A stretch of DNA of 64,000 bases from Streptomyces sp. NRRL S-350 (lineage in GTDB: Bacteria > Actinomycetota > Actinomycetes > Streptomycetales > Streptomycetaceae), in NCBI RefSeq assembly GCF_000719705.1, contig NZ_JOHO01000001.1:186001-250000 (forward strand), given 5' to 3'. Each line of letters begins with the position of its first letter. Position 1 is the stretch's first letter. Positions 1 to 8,170 of this stretch are shown here, piece after piece. Below the pieces are notes generated by a model. The model worked only from the letters and a program-made list of their open reading frames with translations, had not been told where the DNA came from and did no database searches. Position numbers and translations under genes: made by a program.

Positions 1-199
1 CAGCGGCCAGCCGGGGGCTGGAGGTAGTGGCCGCCTCCCAGCCGTCCGTCAGGGTCCGGGAGACCAGGGTGAGGGCGTCGAGGAGGTTGGTCTTGCCGGT
101 GCCGGCGGGGCCGGTCAGCACGGTGAGTGGTCCCGAGGGGAACTCGAACTCGAAGTCCTGGAACGACTTGAAGCCGTCTATCGCGATGCTGGTGATCAC
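1..199 (-). CDS. AAA/SMC-type ATPase, N-terminal fragment (cut by window edge)
   Basis: Only the first 66 codons are present and the gene runs off the left edge. The product starts VITSIAIDGFKSFQDFEFEF and then has a P-loop, GPAGTGKTNLLDA, at about residues 31-43. This is the arrangement of RecF/SMC-like AAA ATPases, whose N-terminal strand region precedes a Walker A with the 'KTNLLDAL' helix. Start is GTG at 199 with GGGAG about 6 bases upstream. It is the first gene behind the iterated promoter at 250-278. Such ATPases serve DNA repair, defence or toxin systems; without the rest, the role cannot be named. Confidence 0.75.
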   Translation of the reverse strand, partial: MITSIAIDGFKSFQDFEFEFPSGPLTVLTGPAGTGKTNLLDALTLVSRTLTDGWEAATTSSPRLAA

Positions 200-249
200 T
201 GCAACTCCCGGTTCGGGGCGGCCGGACTGCAACCGGCCCGGTGGCAACC

Positions 250-278
250 ACCATACGCATACTCATGGAATTAAGCAA
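250..278 (-). promoter_or_regulatory. Iterated promoter, copy 1 of 16
   Basis: On the minus strand TTGCTT is followed after exactly 17 bp by TATGGT. The shared core reads TTGCTTAATTCCATGA. It would start transcription about 45 bases before the ATPase gene at 199. Confidence 0.8.
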
Positions 279-323
279 TCATCTTATGTCTGGCTACCGC
301 CCTTGACCCACCTTCGCGCTCCC

Positions 324-1670
324 TCATGTCCTCCAGTCAGGGCCGCCCACCGCGTACACCGTCTCCTGGTCCGCCAGCGGCTGGTCCGGCCTGATCCGGG
401 TCCGCGCCACCCACCGGTGCCGGTACTCGTAGGTCACCCCGAGCACCGCGTTCCCCTTGTAGACCGGCCCGACCTTGCGCCCATTGCCGTCGCGGATCCC
501 ATAGCGCACGCGCGGGCGGACGTGGGCACGACGCCAGGTGCCGGCCGCGAGCTCGCCCGCCCCTGCGGCGGAGCGCGCCCGCGCGGCCGGCTCCTCCGGC
601 GGAGGCTCGTAGTCGAGCAAGTGGACGCCGTGGAAGGCGCCGTCGCGGGCTTGCCGGGTCCGCGCGAGCTTCTTGATCTCCCTGTCCCGGCGGCCCGACC
701 CATCCCGCCGGGGCAGCTCGGGCGGCGGCCGCCAATTCTCGAACGCGAGCAGTGCCGCGTAGCCGTACAGGGCACGCCCGGCCGGATGCCCGCCGTAGGG
801 CACCGGCACCAGGCAGTAGAGGGGGGCCCCGGTGCCCCGGTCGGTGGCCGCGGTGAGGAGCCAGCCCAGCCCGTCGTCCAGGTGCCCGTCTTCGCGGGCG
901 GTGAGCACGCCGCCCATCACCATCGGCGCATCACCCAGCGGCAGGCGCCCTTCACCGGCGGCTTCGACCAGGTCGCCGTCGTCGGCCACCGCGTCGAACG
1001 GCACACCGTCGTGGAACAGCAGCACCGACGGGGCGGGCAAGGTCAGTTCCGCGCGGGTCCGCGCGTCCATCATCGCGGTGGTCGCGGCGTCCTCGGCGAG
1101 CGGTCCGGGGACGAAGTGCGGCACCGAGCTGTACGCGGCCAGGCCGGCCGACACGCGCAGCAGGCGCCCGTCCTGCAGATGGTGAGGGGTCGCCAGGCCG
1201 TGATGGGCGAGCAGGGCGCCGGGAGGGGCGAGCCGGCTGCGCACCGCGCCGATGTCGGCGGGCACCAGGTCGCGCAGGGCGCCGCGGCCGCCGGCCCACC
1301 GTTCGTCGTAGCCGGCGAAGGCCTCGTCGCGCCGCCGGGTCTCGGCGAGGGCGCTGCCGGCCACGGCGACCACGTCGACGACGGTGTCAGCGCGGGGGCC
1401 CGAACGGGGCACCAGCGCGGCGATCGTCTGCTCCGACTCCGGGGTGTCGACGGCCGGGGCCCATCCGCCGCACGCCGCCCGGACGGCTTCCACCGCACCG
1501 GTGCGGTGCAGCAGGTGCCGCCAGGCGGTGTTCAGGGGCAGCTTGGGGCCGTGGGCGAGCAGATCGGCGTACGGCATGCCGTACAGGAACCGGTCCAGCG
1601 CGGCGCGGTCCGCCTCCTGTCGGCGAACACCGCCGGCCGGGACACCGGCCTGCCGGGGCGGCCCGGTCAT
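324..1670 (-). CDS. Hypothetical protein, 448 aa
   Basis: I do not recognise the family. The start is the ATG at 1670, which overlaps the stop of the upstream gene as ATGA, so the two are probably translationally coupled. The frame stays open upstream of this ATG, but there it reads as Arg/Pro-rich noise, which argues against a longer protein. The body is Ala/Leu/Asp-rich and soluble. The C-terminus (last ~70 residues) contains a WRRAHVRPRVRYG segment followed by YEYRHRWVARTRIRPD. This resembles the basic 'HWR...W(I/V)xPxxVxP' tail seen in two other proteins of this window. It is the last gene of the leftward unit 324-4837. Confidence 0.7.
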   Translation of the reverse strand: MTGPPRQAGVPAGGVRRQEADRAALDRFLYGMPYADLLAHGPKLPLNTAWRHLLHRTGAVEAVRAACGGWAPAVDTPESEQTIAALVPRSGPRADTVVDVVAVAGSALAETRRRDEAFAGYDERWAGGRGALRDLVPADIGAVRSRLAPPGALLAHHGLATPHHLQDGRLLRVSAGLAAYSSVPHFVPGPLAEDAATTAMMDARTRAELTLPAPSVLLFHDGVPFDAVADDGDLVEAAGEGRLPLGDAPMVMGGVLTAREDGHLDDGLGWLLTAATDRGTGAPLYCLVPVPYGGHPAGRALYGYAALLAFENWRPPPELPRRDGSGRRDREIKKLARTRQARDGAFHGVHLLDYEPPPEEPAARARSAAGAGELAAGTWRRAHVRPRVRYGIRDGNGRKVGPVYKGNAVLGVTYEYRHRWVARTRIRPDQPLADQETVYAVGGPDWRT

Positions 1671-2326
1671 CGCCGGCGCCATTCCGTGCCGTCGAACACC
1701 CGGTAGAGGAAGCGGCGGTTGATCTCCAGACCGGCGGCGATCTGCTTGACGAGCCGCTCCTCCTGCATCCAGGCCTTGCCCCGGCGGACCGCGTCGCCCA
1801 GCTCGGCGGTCAGCACCACGTCCCGGACCTGGTTCGCGCAGCGCCTCAGGTGGGCGCTGGCGATCTGCGCGGTGAGGGTGTCCCCGGTCAGGACGAGGCC
1901 GTCGGCCATCTCGTCCAGCCGCTCGGCCGCGGCGCGGTGGGCTCCGTCCCAGGTGTCGTGCTCGGTGAAGCCCGGCACCCCGTTGCTGACCCATGCCGCG
2001 GCCCACCGGTCCCCGCCGGGCTCCGCGCCGGCCGCCGACCGGTTGTCCGCGTCCCAGCCCTTGCTGAGCGCCGCGTCGGCGAACACGGTGTTGGCCAGGG
2101 CGCGGTGGAAGGCGTACTCGGCCTCCTGCGCCAGCGGGTAGTTGGTCGCCGTCGGCTCGGCGGTGCGGCACACCACGATGCAGCCGTCGAGGTGGTTGCG
2201 GACCTCGTAGGTCGCGCCGCCCCACTGCCTGTGCAGGGGCCGGCCCCGCGTATCGCGCCACAGCGGGGCGTCCTCGAGATCGGGGATGTCCCCGGCGGGC
2301 AGGACCTGGTCGAAGGGTACGGGCAC
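1667..2326 (-). CDS. Hypothetical protein, 219 aa
   Basis: Unknown family. I place the start at GTG 2326, preceded by GGCGAGG at 5-base spacing. An in-frame GTG at 2389 would add 21 residues, but that stretch uses AT-ended codons including a TTA, unlike the rest of the gene, so it is probably leader. The protein is soluble, with Trp- and Asp-rich segments (WAAAWVSNG, EHDTWDGAHR) and a basic C-terminus ending RVFDGTEWRRR. The stop overlaps the next start as ATGA. Confidence 0.7.
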   Translation of the reverse strand: MPVPFDQVLPAGDIPDLEDAPLWRDTRGRPLHRQWGGATYEVRNHLDGCIVVCRTAEPTATNYPLAQEAEYAFHRALANTVFADAALSKGWDADNRSAAGAEPGGDRWAAAWVSNGVPGFTEHDTWDGAHRAAAERLDEMADGLVLTGDTLTAQIASAHLRRCANQVRDVVLTAELGDAVRRGKAWMQEERLVKQIAAGLEINRRFLYRVFDGTEWRRR

Positions 2327-2360
2327 AGCCACCTCGCCTGTTCGCGGTAAGTGAGCATGA

Positions 2361-2401
2361 AGGTACACACGGCTCATCCGAGTGTCCACTTAGGTACACA
2401 C
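2361..2401. repeat. Direct repeat AGGTACACAC, 31 bp apart
   Basis: AGGTACACAC occurs at 2361-2370 and again at 2392-2401, a spacing of about three helical turns. The pair lies just upstream of the preferred start of the 1667-2326 gene, where an operator or an internal promoter could sit. No good -35/-10 pair was found here. Confidence 0.4.
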
Positions 2402-2427
2402 TTCCGTGTCGGGTGGTCGAGGCTCCC

Positions 2428-3012
2428 CTACATGACGCTGATCAGCACCGGGTGCCCGGACGGTAGGCGTCCGCGGCCGTCGATTCCGAACGGGATGGCG
2501 GGGGCGGTGCGCAGCGCGGTGACCCCCGTCGAGGCCGCGACCATCGCCGCCTTGGGGTCGTCGGCGCCGTCGACGAGCAGCTGCACTCCTAACCGGTGCG
2601 CGGTGTCGGTGACCTCGAGCCCGCTGACCGAGACCGGCAGGGCGGCCAGGGTCTGCGCCCAGGGCAGAAGGGCTCGCAGGAGCGCCGCGGTGGCGGCGGT
2701 GGAGGTCGAGCGTTCGGGGCGGGACCGGTTCAGGGTCGGGTGCGTTCCCGCGACCAGCACCATCCCGCCGGGCAGGTCCGCGGTCAGGGTGTAGGTGTAG
2801 GCACGCGCGCCGAGCTCGGACAGCACCGGGTCGGCCCCGGTCGCCGCGGCCAGCCGGTCGACGCTGCTGCGCTGGTCCGCCATCGTGGTGAACTCCGCGA
2901 AGGAAACCTGCACGTCCCGGCCGGCGAGCGCGAGCCGCAGGGGCTCCAGCGGGCCGGCTGCGTCCAGCACCTCGGCGGTCGCGTGCAGCAGATCGGTCAG
3001 GTCGAAACGCAT
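2428..3012 (-). CDS. Hypothetical protein, 194 aa
   Basis: Unknown soluble protein, starting ATG at 3012 (MRFDLTDLLHATAEVLD). The sequence is Ala/Leu-rich with regular alternation of helices and short strands (DLPGGMVLVAGTHP, SGHPVLISVM) and has no membrane segment or cysteine motif. The layout resembles a small single-domain alpha/beta protein. It lies mid-way in the leftward run 324-4837, about 100 bases from each neighbour. Confidence 0.75.
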   Translation of the reverse strand: MRFDLTDLLHATAEVLDAAGPLEPLRLALAGRDVQVSFAEFTTMADQRSSVDRLAAATGADPVLSELGARAYTYTLTADLPGGMVLVAGTHPTLNRSRPERSTSTAATAALLRALLPWAQTLAALPVSVSGLEVTDTAHRLGVQLLVDGADDPKAAMVAASTGVTALRTAPAIPFGIDGRGRLPSGHPVLISVM

Positions 3013-3108
3013 GCCGTCATTGTCGCCGCTCGGACAAGCCCGGCACCAGACGATCCTCGGACTTCGCCCCAGCCGGGGCGCTTCAGCGCCCCGGGCCGGA
3101 CGGTCCCT

Positions 3109-3747
3109 CTACACGCGCTCCACCGGCGGGGGCATCTCCAGCGGGAAGACGCCCGTTCCCTGTCCCATCAGCCACAGCGCGGGGGCCAGGGTGCGGCCCC
3201 GGGGGCACCGGGAGATGTGGTTCTGGGAGCGGTGCGTCGTCGGCTCACCGGCGGTGCGAGTGACGGCCAGGACCGTACCGTCGGCCAGCACGGCGATCAG
3301 GCTGCGCTGCTGCTTGGCCCCGGGAGTGTCCAGGATGTCCACGCCTTCGATGCGTCCCCCCTGGTCGAGCGCCCACCGTTCGGCCAGGGCCAGCAGCCCT
3401 ACGACCGGGCCCATCGGGTTGGTCCTGGAATCTTCGCCCAGACCTGCGGAGTCGTCGAGCAGTGCCTGCCCGTACTCCTCCATCGCGCTCTGGAATGTCG
3501 GCCCGCCTTTGCGGGCCCAGGCCGGGACGTCCATGTCCTCAACCGCGACCGCGTGGCGGGCGGGCTGTGGGTCGATCATCTCCGGATGCGGAAGGCGGAT
3601 CTGCATCCAGGTGACCGGCAGGCTGCCCCAGGCGACGGACTCGTGGAACTGGTGCTCCAGTGCGACCAGTGCGGCTCCGATGGCGACGCGGGCGTCCTGG
3701 CTCAGCAGCTGGCGGGCGTGACTTCCGGTATTGATCAGGGGGGTCAC
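3109..3747 (-). CDS. Hypothetical protein, 212 aa
   Basis: The start is GTG 3747, with AAAGGACC as ribosome binding site. The frame is open further upstream but reads as non-coding there. The N-terminal half is helical (HARQLLSQDARVAIGAALVALEHQF). The C-terminal part contains short strands around SLIAVLADGTVLAVTRTAGE. No catalytic motif or family is recognised. It belongs to the same leftward unit as its neighbours. Confidence 0.72.
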   Translation of the reverse strand: MTPLINTGSHARQLLSQDARVAIGAALVALEHQFHESVAWGSLPVTWMQIRLPHPEMIDPQPARHAVAVEDMDVPAWARKGGPTFQSAMEEYGQALLDDSAGLGEDSRTNPMGPVVGLLALAERWALDQGGRIEGVDILDTPGAKQQRSLIAVLADGTVLAVTRTAGEPTTHRSQNHISRCPRGRTLAPALWLMGQGTGVFPLEMPPPVERV

Positions 3748-3782
3748 AGCAGTTGGTCCTTTCGGGAGTTGGGGGGGGGAGG

Positions 3783-4262
3783 TCAGGTGTCCTGGACGGT
3801 CAGGAACACGGGAGGGCGGTCGTAGGACTGGGTGAGGGCGTCCACGACCGCGCGGCCTGCGGCGGTGAGGTCGTGCGGGCTCGCGGTCCAGAAGCCCGCG
3901 AAGCACTCGGCGATCGGCGTGGCCGGGTCGGCGTCCGGTTCGCGCATCGCCCAGCTCGCTCCTGTGGTGCCCAGCAGGAGGGCGGCCAGGAGACCGGTCG
4001 AGCGCTCGGCGGTCTCGGGGTCGCCGTCGTCGCGGTCGGGGAAGACCACGGCCCACGGGCCGGGTTCACCGATGGGCTCTTCCTGCAGCTGGGCGTGCAG
4101 CAGCAGGCCGGGGGAGCAGACCACCATCGGCTCGTCGGACACCTCGGGCCACACGGCGTAGACGCTGGTGCCGCAGCCTCCGTAACTGTCGAGGCGGGTC
4201 GGCCAGTTCACCAGGGAGCCGGTCATGGCGGTGCGGTCCATCCGCCGCCAGCGGGCCGTCAC
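3783..4262 (-). CDS. Hypothetical protein, 159 aa
   Basis: GTG start at 4262 overlaps the stop of the upstream gene by four bases (GTGA), which suggests translational coupling. The protein is acidic and soluble, with WAVVFPDRDDGDPETAERS followed by a helical LLAALLLGTTGASWAM stretch that is short for a membrane segment. The family is unknown. Confidence 0.7.
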   Translation of the reverse strand: MTARWRRMDRTAMTGSLVNWPTRLDSYGGCGTSVYAVWPEVSDEPMVVCSPGLLLHAQLQEEPIGEPGPWAVVFPDRDDGDPETAERSTGLLAALLLGTTGASWAMREPDADPATPIAECFAGFWTASPHDLTAAGRAVVDALTQSYDRPPVFLTVQDT

Positions 4263-4837
4263 AGCCGCGCTCCGGCCGCCCGGCCGGACAGGGGGCAGCG
4301 GCGGGCGTAGGAGGCCAGAACGATGCCGAGGATGCCGTCCTCACTGGCCTCGGGGTCGGTCACCTCGTTGTCGTGGAAGAAGTCGGCGGCGGCCTGGAAC
4401 GCCGCTTCGAGGAGCGGGCCTCGTGCGTCGTATCGGTAGCCCTCGCGCTCGGTGTCCAGGGCGTAGTCGAAGGTGAATGTCCAGGTGCCGCGCTCGCGTA
4501 CGGGGGCGGTGGCAAGGTCGATGCCCTCGCCGACGACGAGGGCCGTCTCCCACACCTCCCAGTTCGCGGTGAAGGCGGGGCGCGTGAGCTTGGCGATCAG
4601 CAGCCGGGCCCGCATGAGCGAGTGGAGCTGCGCGAGGCGGGCGGCCGGGACCGGCGGGGCGCCGTCGGTCGTCTCGTAGATGTCGTACATGGGGTGGCCG
4701 GGGAAGGCGTGGGAGCCGTGGACCGCGAAGGTGCGGCCGGTGTCGGCGATCTGCCAGCGGTGCCGGTCGCCCGTGCCGCCCGGCGCTGCGAGCGCGGTGA
4801 TGGCCTGGTCGTGGTCCCAGGGGTGCGCGGAGAGCAT
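4259..4837 (-). CDS. Hypothetical protein, 192 aa
   Basis: First gene of the leftward unit. The ATG at 4837 follows GAGGACC at a suitable distance. The sequence opens MLSAHPWDHDQAITALAAPG and carries an aromatic-rich middle (TWTFTFDYALDTEREGYRYD) and a helical C-terminal third ending near a single Cys. No family is recognised. It is transcribed divergently from the 5139 gene, and a minus-strand promoter overlaps the plus-strand iterated promoter between them. Confidence 0.72.
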   Translation of the reverse strand: MLSAHPWDHDQAITALAAPGGTGDRHRWQIADTGRTFAVHGSHAFPGHPMYDIYETTDGAPPVPAARLAQLHSLMRARLLIAKLTRPAFTANWEVWETALVVGEGIDLATAPVRERGTWTFTFDYALDTEREGYRYDARGPLLEAAFQAAADFFHDNEVTDPEASEDGILGIVLASYARRCPLSGRAAGARL

Positions 4838-4933
4838 GAAGAGGGGTCCTCAGGAGTGTGTGCCAGTGCGGCGGGGCCTGCGCGGAGGTCCGGCGGCGTG
4901 CCGCGAATACGAGGCGAAGACGCCTCGCTTTGA

Positions 4934-4962
4934 TTGCCTAACTCTATGAGTGAGATTAATGA
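4934..4962 (+). promoter_or_regulatory. Iterated promoter, copy 2 of 16 (tandem with copy 3)
   Basis: TTGCCT, 17 bp, TAATGA on the plus strand, with core TTGCCTAACTCTATGA. It is the upstream member of a tandem pair 49 bp apart ahead of the 5139 gene. It overlaps the divergent promoter at 4941-4969. Confidence 0.65.
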
Positions 4963-4969
4963 AGGTCAA
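4941..4969 (-). promoter_or_regulatory. Divergent promoter for the 4837 gene
   Basis: On the minus strand TTGACC is followed after 17 bp by TAGAGT. Its -10 box is the complement of the CTCTA of the plus-strand copy at 4934, so a protein bound to that copy would also cover this promoter. Confidence 0.6.
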
Positions 4970-4982
4970 GAGCTTCGCGACA

Positions 4983-5011
4983 TTGCTTAATTCTATGAGT
5001 CTGAGTTACTG
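4983..5011 (+). promoter_or_regulatory. Iterated promoter, copy 3 of 16
   Basis: TTGCTT, 17 bp, TTACTG (or TACTGT at 18 bp), with a perfect core TTGCTTAATTCTATGA. It lies about 130 bases before the 5139 start. Confidence 0.7.
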
Positions 5012-5138
5012 TGTGGATGTCGCCGAACGAGGCGGCAGCTGACCGTGCCGATGACCGTTCTCGGCCCGGCCCGCCCTCACCGGCGCGCGACCGCTCGCCC
5101 CTGGCCCGCGCCCTGTTCCAGCCGAGGAGTCCCCGCAC

Positions 5139-5870
5139 ATGAAGAGAAGCCTGCGCCGCCACATAGAGGCCGCCATCAACCAGACCTGGAACCCCCGCCG
5201 CTTCGACCGCCGCGGCCGCGTCACGGTCGTGCTCTCCTTCCCCGAAGCGGCGTTCCCCGATGCCCCGCAGTGGAGCCCCGGGCCCGGATTCACCGCCACT
5301 GCCGGCGAATACGCCTGGCTGCGCGACAACGGCGACGGAACGAGTACGGCGGTCGTCGCCGGGGTGGGCCCCAAGGAGCTCCCCGGTGCGGACGGCGGGG
5401 AGTGGACCGAGCCGGAGGTCTGGACGGCAACGACCCCCAACGACAGCGTGTTCATGGACTGCGGCGCCATGTGGGACAAGCCGCACCGCATCACCTGGCT
5501 GCTCCGTGAGCCCGGCGCGACGATCACCCGCGAGCCCTACCAGGGCCACCCCTCCGCCGCCGTTCACGACTACTGGGACAACTTCCACGAGCAGTGGGGC
5601 TTCGTGCCGGGCCGAATGCACAGGGGCGAGTTCCCGTTCGCGGACCGGCGCCGCTTCGCCGCTCTGCACACCGAACCGGACTTTGGCAGCCTCCCCGACG
5701 AGGTCCAACTCCTGGAGACGGCCGTCACCTTGATGCGCTCCTTCGACGCGAAGGCCCGGGTGTACGCCTACGACCCCCAGCGCGGCACCACCCGCGACCC
5801 GATGCGCACCGTCTCCGACTACACGCTCACCAGCGTGGTCCGCGCCCTGGACCGCCGCGCCCCCCGCTGA
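5139..5870 (+). CDS. Hypothetical protein, 243 aa
   Basis: ATG at 5139 follows GAGGAG at 8 bases. The protein starts basic (MKRSLRRHIEAAINQTW) and is rich in Trp and Asp (YAWLRDNGDGTSTAVVAG, EVWTATTPNDSVFMDCG). It has a conserved-looking HDYWDNFHEQWGFVPGR segment near residue 150 and a helical end. No known domain is recognised. It is the first gene of the rightward unit behind the tandem promoters 4934/4983. Confidence 0.72.
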   Translation: MKRSLRRHIEAAINQTWNPRRFDRRGRVTVVLSFPEAAFPDAPQWSPGPGFTATAGEYAWLRDNGDGTSTAVVAGVGPKELPGADGGEWTEPEVWTATTPNDSVFMDCGAMWDKPHRITWLLREPGATITREPYQGHPSAAVHDYWDNFHEQWGFVPGRMHRGEFPFADRRRFAALHTEPDFGSLPDEVQLLETAVTLMRSFDAKARVYAYDPQRGTTRDPMRTVSDYTLTSVVRALDRRAPR

Positions 5871-5912
5871 CCACGCCCACCCTCCCCTTCTCGTCCCCAG
5901 GAGCCCTCTGCC

Positions 5913-6608
5913 ATGGCACTGCTGTCCGCCCTCCGGCCTTCCTCCGACGGCGCCGCGTTCACCGTGCGCGACGCCCGCCCCGCCGACACCGGCGCCTTCA
6001 TGCGGGTGATCGCCCTCGCCGACCCCATCGACCCGGATCCCTTCGGCCTGGCGCGGGATGTCCTGGCCTCACCGCCCACGCCGCCCCTCTCCCACGACCG
6101 GAGCCTGGCCCTGGTCGCCGAGGACAACGACACCGGCACCGTCATCGGCGCGCTGCTCGGCGGGCCGCCGAAGTGGCTGTTCACCCATCCCGGCATCGAC
6201 CGCCTTCCCCTGTTGGAGCGGCTGGTCGGCCGCGTGGGCATGATCAACGGCTTGGCCGTCCACCCCGACCACCGCCGCCGGGGGGTGGCCGCCGCCTTGA
6301 TGAGCGCCGCCGAGCAGCGGTTTACGCGAGCCCGGTACGGCGTGATGACGGTCGACCACGAGCCCGCCCTGGACGACTTCTACCGCCACCAGGGCTACAC
6401 CATCGGCGACGCCCTTCTGGTCCACCTCCCCCAGCAGCGCCTGATCGGCATGACCACGGACGACACCCGCATGTCGGCCAAACCGCTGCATCCGGCGGTC
6501 CGGCTCGCCGACGTACCCGGCGCTCCCCACCGCGTCATCACCGGCCTGGTGCCCGGCGCCTCCCTCCCGGACGACGCCGTGTTCGACGGCACCCGCCTCC
6601 GCTACTGA
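5913..6608 (+). CDS. GNAT-family N-acetyltransferase
   Basis: The product (231 aa) carries the acetyl-CoA binding motif A of GNAT enzymes, INGLAVHPDHRRRGVAAALM, at about residues 111-130. An EPALDDFYRHQGYTIGDALLV segment matching motif B follows. The substrate is not indicated. About 40 extra C-terminal residues after the GNAT fold contain no recognised motif. It is second in the rightward unit, 42 bases after the 5139 gene, with AGGAG before ATG 5913. Confidence 0.88.
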   Translation: MALLSALRPSSDGAAFTVRDARPADTGAFMRVIALADPIDPDPFGLARDVLASPPTPPLSHDRSLALVAEDNDTGTVIGALLGGPPKWLFTHPGIDRLPLLERLVGRVGMINGLAVHPDHRRRGVAAALMSAAEQRFTRARYGVMTVDHEPALDDFYRHQGYTIGDALLVHLPQQRLIGMTTDDTRMSAKPLHPAVRLADVPGAPHRVITGLVPGASLPDDAVFDGTRLRY

Positions 6609-6671
6609 CACCCCACCGGGCCCGGCCGGCGACTGCCCCGCCGGGCCCGTCCGAACGAGCGGGAGTCCGCC

Positions 6672-6842
6672 ATGCCGCCCCACCTGCACATCGCCGAACG
6701 CTGCATCCACGGCGACACGAAACGCCACCTGTGCGATCACCGCCTCGCCTGGAGCCGCTACCGGGTACGGGAAGTACCGTGCCGGCCCTCCTTCTGCGAA
6801 ACCGCCCGCCGAACCCAAGCCGCGCAGAGCCCGGACCGCTGA
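6672..6842 (+). CDS. Small Cys/His-rich protein, 56 aa
   Basis: A short frame with a good ribosome binding site (GGGAG, 6 bases before ATG 6672). The product contains His and Cys residues (MPPHLHIAERCIHGDTKRHL, then CDHRLAW, VPCRPSFCETARR), as small metal-binding proteins do. It fills the gap between the GNAT gene and the 6886 gene. Function unknown. Confidence 0.5.
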   Translation: MPPHLHIAERCIHGDTKRHLCDHRLAWSRYRVREVPCRPSFCETARRTQAAQSPDR

Positions 6843-6885
6843 CCGCGACCGGGCACCGCCCCAACCACCCGCCGAGGAAAGACCC

Positions 6886-7095
6886 ATGCCTCGATTCCGC
6901 TTCCACCACAACGGTGCCCCCGAGACCTACCACGCCGACCTGCTCCGCGCCTGGACCGACTTCTGCGCCCGGCACGGGATATCCGCCTTCCCCCGCTACC
7001 CGACCGGCGATCCGGAGCTGGACGCCTGGAACGCCTCCCACCCGCCTGTGGTGGCTCGGGCACGTCTGGGACGAGGTCCGCTCCGACTGGCGTAG
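6886..7095 (+). CDS. Small hypothetical protein, 69 aa, possible C-terminal frameshift
   Basis: Strong ribosome binding site GAGGAAAG before ATG 6886. The first ~55 residues (MPRFRFHHNGAPETYHADLL, ending DPELDAWNASHPP) read well. The last 14 (VVARARLGRGPLRLA) look like out-of-frame sequence. The +1 frame from about 7050 instead gives WWLGHVWDEVRSDWRSP and a stop at 7102, which is more protein-like. A one-base indel, a sequencing error or a programmed shift could explain this. Confidence 0.6.
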   Translation: MPRFRFHHNGAPETYHADLLRAWTDFCARHGISAFPRYPTGDPELDAWNASHPPVVARARLGRGPLRLA

Positions 7096-7244
7096 CCCCT
7101 GACCGCGCCGGCCACGAGTCCGCAGGGTCAGCGCTGGGGGCCGGACGGGGGAAGGCCGGCGGGACCACGCGGCGAAGGGCATCCAGGTGCCCGCGGGGGC
7201 GGCCAGCAGGTTCTCCAGCGCGCCGAACCGCGGCGCCGGAGAAC

Positions 7245-7273
7245 TTGCTTAAGTCTATGACTATAGGTAGTGT
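7245..7273 (+). promoter_or_regulatory. Iterated promoter, copy 4 of 16
   Basis: TTGCTT, 17 bp, TAGTGT on the plus strand, with core TTGCTTAAGTCTATGA. The 7096-7439 gap otherwise holds a leader of about 160 bases before the 7440 gene, in which no gene was seen. Confidence 0.8.
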
Positions 7274-7439
7274 CTAGCTATCGCCCACCTGGGCCCCACC
7301 CGCCGGGTAGAGGCCGACTAGCGCGGCTCTCGGTGAACAGCCCCGGGCCGAGCCCAGGAACCCGACGGGCAACGATCGGTGCCCGGCGCGCTTCATCGGG
7401 AGGCGCTGGCACCCGACTCGGAAGAAGAGGCAGTAGCAG

Positions 7440-8090
7440 ATGACTGATCCAGTGAGCCTGACCGAAGATCCGGCCCGCCTCGGCGCGCAGCTCGACGTCG
7501 CGCAAGCCGAACTCGACATCGCGCGAACCCGGGTGAAGACCCTGGAGCGCGAGGTCAGGGACCTGGAAGAGCGGACCATCGCGGCCCAGAGCGCTGCGGC
7601 ACAGGCCCACGGGGGAACGGAAGGCCTTCTCCGCTGGTGGACGGAGCGACGCCGCGGAGACGACCAGCGCCACGCATGGACCGCGATGCGAGCGTGGATG
7701 CAGAGCGTGCATCCCGCACTGGCGTGGCCGGACACCAAGCCGGGCAACGAACCCGTCAACATCAACTGGTGGGTTGAGCGCACGCCAACCTTGGAAGAGG
7801 TGGCAGCGGTGGCCCGGGAACTCGACCACATCGGCGCGGCGGTACGCACCGCTCGCTCACAGGAGGTGCCGCTGGCCGGTCTGCGAGTGCTCGTCATGCC
7901 GCCTCGAACCGGGCCGATGCGGTTCGGCGACCACCCTCAGCCCTGTCTCGTGGTTCGTCTCCAGCCCCACGGCTGGGACCTGGCCACGCCGACCGAGCGA
8001 CCTGTAACGCTGGGCGCCTGCCAGGAAAGCGCTCTTCCTCTCCTCGAACAAGCTCTGCGGGCCGCGCTCAGCGTCGCAGCCGACGCCTGA
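7440..8090 (+). CDS. Coiled-coil hypothetical protein, 216 aa
   Basis: Residues ~10-55 form a clear heptad-type coiled coil (LGAQLDVAQAELDIARTRVK and the following LEREVRDLEERT). A Trp-rich linker (LLRWWTERRRGDDQRHAWTA) and a compact C-terminal domain follow. Family unknown. It is a single-gene unit between the iterated promoter at 7245 and the strong hairpin at 8118-8157. The ATG at 7440 is preceded by an AAGAAGAGGCAG purine run. Confidence 0.72.
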   Translation: MTDPVSLTEDPARLGAQLDVAQAELDIARTRVKTLEREVRDLEERTIAAQSAAAQAHGGTEGLLRWWTERRRGDDQRHAWTAMRAWMQSVHPALAWPDTKPGNEPVNINWWVERTPTLEEVAAVARELDHIGAAVRTARSQEVPLAGLRVLVMPPRTGPMRFGDHPQPCLVVRLQPHGWDLATPTERPVTLGACQESALPLLEQALRAALSVAADA

Positions 8091-8117
8091 GCGAAGAGGC
8101 AGGGGATCGAAACGGCA

Positions 8118-8157
8118 GGGGCCTGTCCGTACCGGACTTCCGGTACGGACAGGCCCC
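8118..8157. terminator. Bidirectional terminator hairpin
   Basis: A perfect 18-bp inverted repeat (8118-8135 and 8140-8157) with the four-base loop ACTT lies between the convergent stops of the 7440 gene and the Tad-locus gene at 8171. Confidence 0.85.
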
Positions 8158-8170
8158 GACGCGTGCCCGG

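Noticed and set aside
27..1706. Long rightward open frame opposite the 324 and 1667 genes
   Set aside because: Arg/Gly/Pro-rich translation mirroring the GC-rich codons of the real leftward genes.
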